DNA of 5,100 nt from Actinomycetota bacterium (GTDB lineage: Bacteria > Actinomycetota > Actinomycetes > S36-B12 > UBA10799): assembly GCA_030837445.1 (NCBI GenBank), contig JAUPKM010000498.1, positions 1-5,100 on the forward strand. Reading direction: 5' to 3'. The notes under the pieces are model-generated. The model ran no database searches and was not told the DNA's origin. It worked only from the letters and a program-made list of their open reading frames with translations. Shown one piece after another: positions 4,806 through 5,100 of this stretch. Position numbers and translations under genes: made by a program. The number at the start of each line of letters is the position of its first letter. The stretch's first letter is position 1.

Positions 4806-5100
4806 ATGACGGGACAGGACCGCTGGAATGCGGCATACGCAGAAGGCGATCGCACTCGCAGTTGGTACCAGCCGGAGGCCGACGTCTCGCTGGACCTGAT
4901 CGCTTCAGGTGGTGGCGTAGATCGTTCCGTGGTCGATGTCGGTGGGGGCGCCTCGGTGTTGGTCGATGACCTGTTGGTGGCCGATCTGCTGACGTGGTCT
5001 CCCGATCGGACCTTCGATGTCTGGCACGACCGGGCGGTCCTGCACTTCCTGACCGAGCCGGATCAGATCGAGGCCTACCGCGCAGCATTGTCGTCGGCCA
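4806..5100 (+). CDS. Class I SAM-dependent methyltransferase-like protein, 5' part, apparent internal deletion
   Basis: Open from ATG at 4806 to the window end (98 codons plus one base). The N-terminus is typical of a bacterial methyltransferase subgroup: W7-N-x-x-Y11, then S19-W20-Y21-Q22-P23. Motif I is V43-D44-V-G46-G47-G48-A-S. The later conserved block is A59-D60-L-L-x-W64 followed by F70-D71-V-W73-H74-D75-R76-A-V-L-H80-F. Relatives as I remember them have about 35 residues between D-x-L-L after motif I and A-D-L-L. That stretch forms the second strand with the acidic residue that binds the SAM ribose, plus the next helix. Here a single valine (V58) joins the two blocks. The frame is kept, but SAM binding should be impaired, so this may be a decaying gene or an assembly collapse. 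GTG at 4803 and GTG at 4794 (overlapping the kinase TGA as GTGA) are alternative starts; none has a clear Shine-Dalgarno. Probably co-transcribed with the kinase gene. Confidence 0.75.
   Translation, partial: MTGQDRWNAAYAEGDRTRSWYQPEADVSLDLIASGGGVDRSVVDVGGGASVLVDDLLVADLLTWSPDRTFDVWHDRAVLHFLTEPDQIEAYRAALSSA

Noticed and set aside
3826..5088. A 420-codon open frame on the minus strand opposite the kinase and methyltransferase genes
   Set aside because: Its translation is Arg/Pro/Gln-rich without a recognisable domain, while the plus strand has two clear protein families. Long antisense frames are common in GC-rich DNA.

Overview
The window is GC-rich, with strong G/C preference at third codon positions, few AT-rich patches and Shine-Dalgarno sites of the GGAG type. 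Two starts have no usable Shine-Dalgarno but a -10-like hexamer 6-7 bases upstream of ATG, the arrangement of leaderless actinobacterial mRNAs. I infer an actinobacterial chromosome. I see no mobile element, CRISPR array, rRNA or tRNA, and the species cannot be named from this sequence.

Layout. 1-331 (minus): 5' part of a lipoprotein gene with an Ala/Ser/Glu-rich linker containing a degenerate 33-bp tandem repeat. 332-505: divergent intergenic region. 506-1219 (plus): two-repeat PQ-loop (SWEET-like) membrane transporter. 1219-1887 (plus): crotonase-fold enoyl-CoA isomerase/hydratase-like protein, overlapping the previous stop by one base (TAGTG). 1888-1974: spacer with a 7-bp-stem hairpin. 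1975-2655 (plus): TMEM175/DUF1211-type cation channel homologue, probably leaderless. 2656-2726: convergent spacer with an 11-bp direct repeat. 2727-3230 (minus): small multi-pass membrane protein resembling the DUF6790 group. 3231-3357: divergent spacer centred on GTCGAC. 3358-4797 (plus): two-domain kinase-like protein, an aminoglycoside-phosphotransferase-fold N-terminal half fused to a P-loop kinase. 4806-5100 and beyond (plus): SAM-dependent methyltransferase-like gene, cut by the window end, which appears to lack about 35 internal residues of the SAM-binding core.

How the genes relate. Two pairs look translationally linked: PQ-loop/isomerase (one-base overlap, strong Shine-Dalgarno inside the upstream gene) and kinase/methyltransferase (8-base gap, or a 4-base GTGA overlap if the earliest GTG is used). 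The others are probably single transcription units. No shared pathway is evident; this reads as ordinary chromosome with envelope/membrane and housekeeping-like functions. The most notable points are the apparent in-frame deletion in the methyltransferase, the fused kinase of unknown substrate, and the TMEM175-type channel. I found no convincing new multi-gene system.
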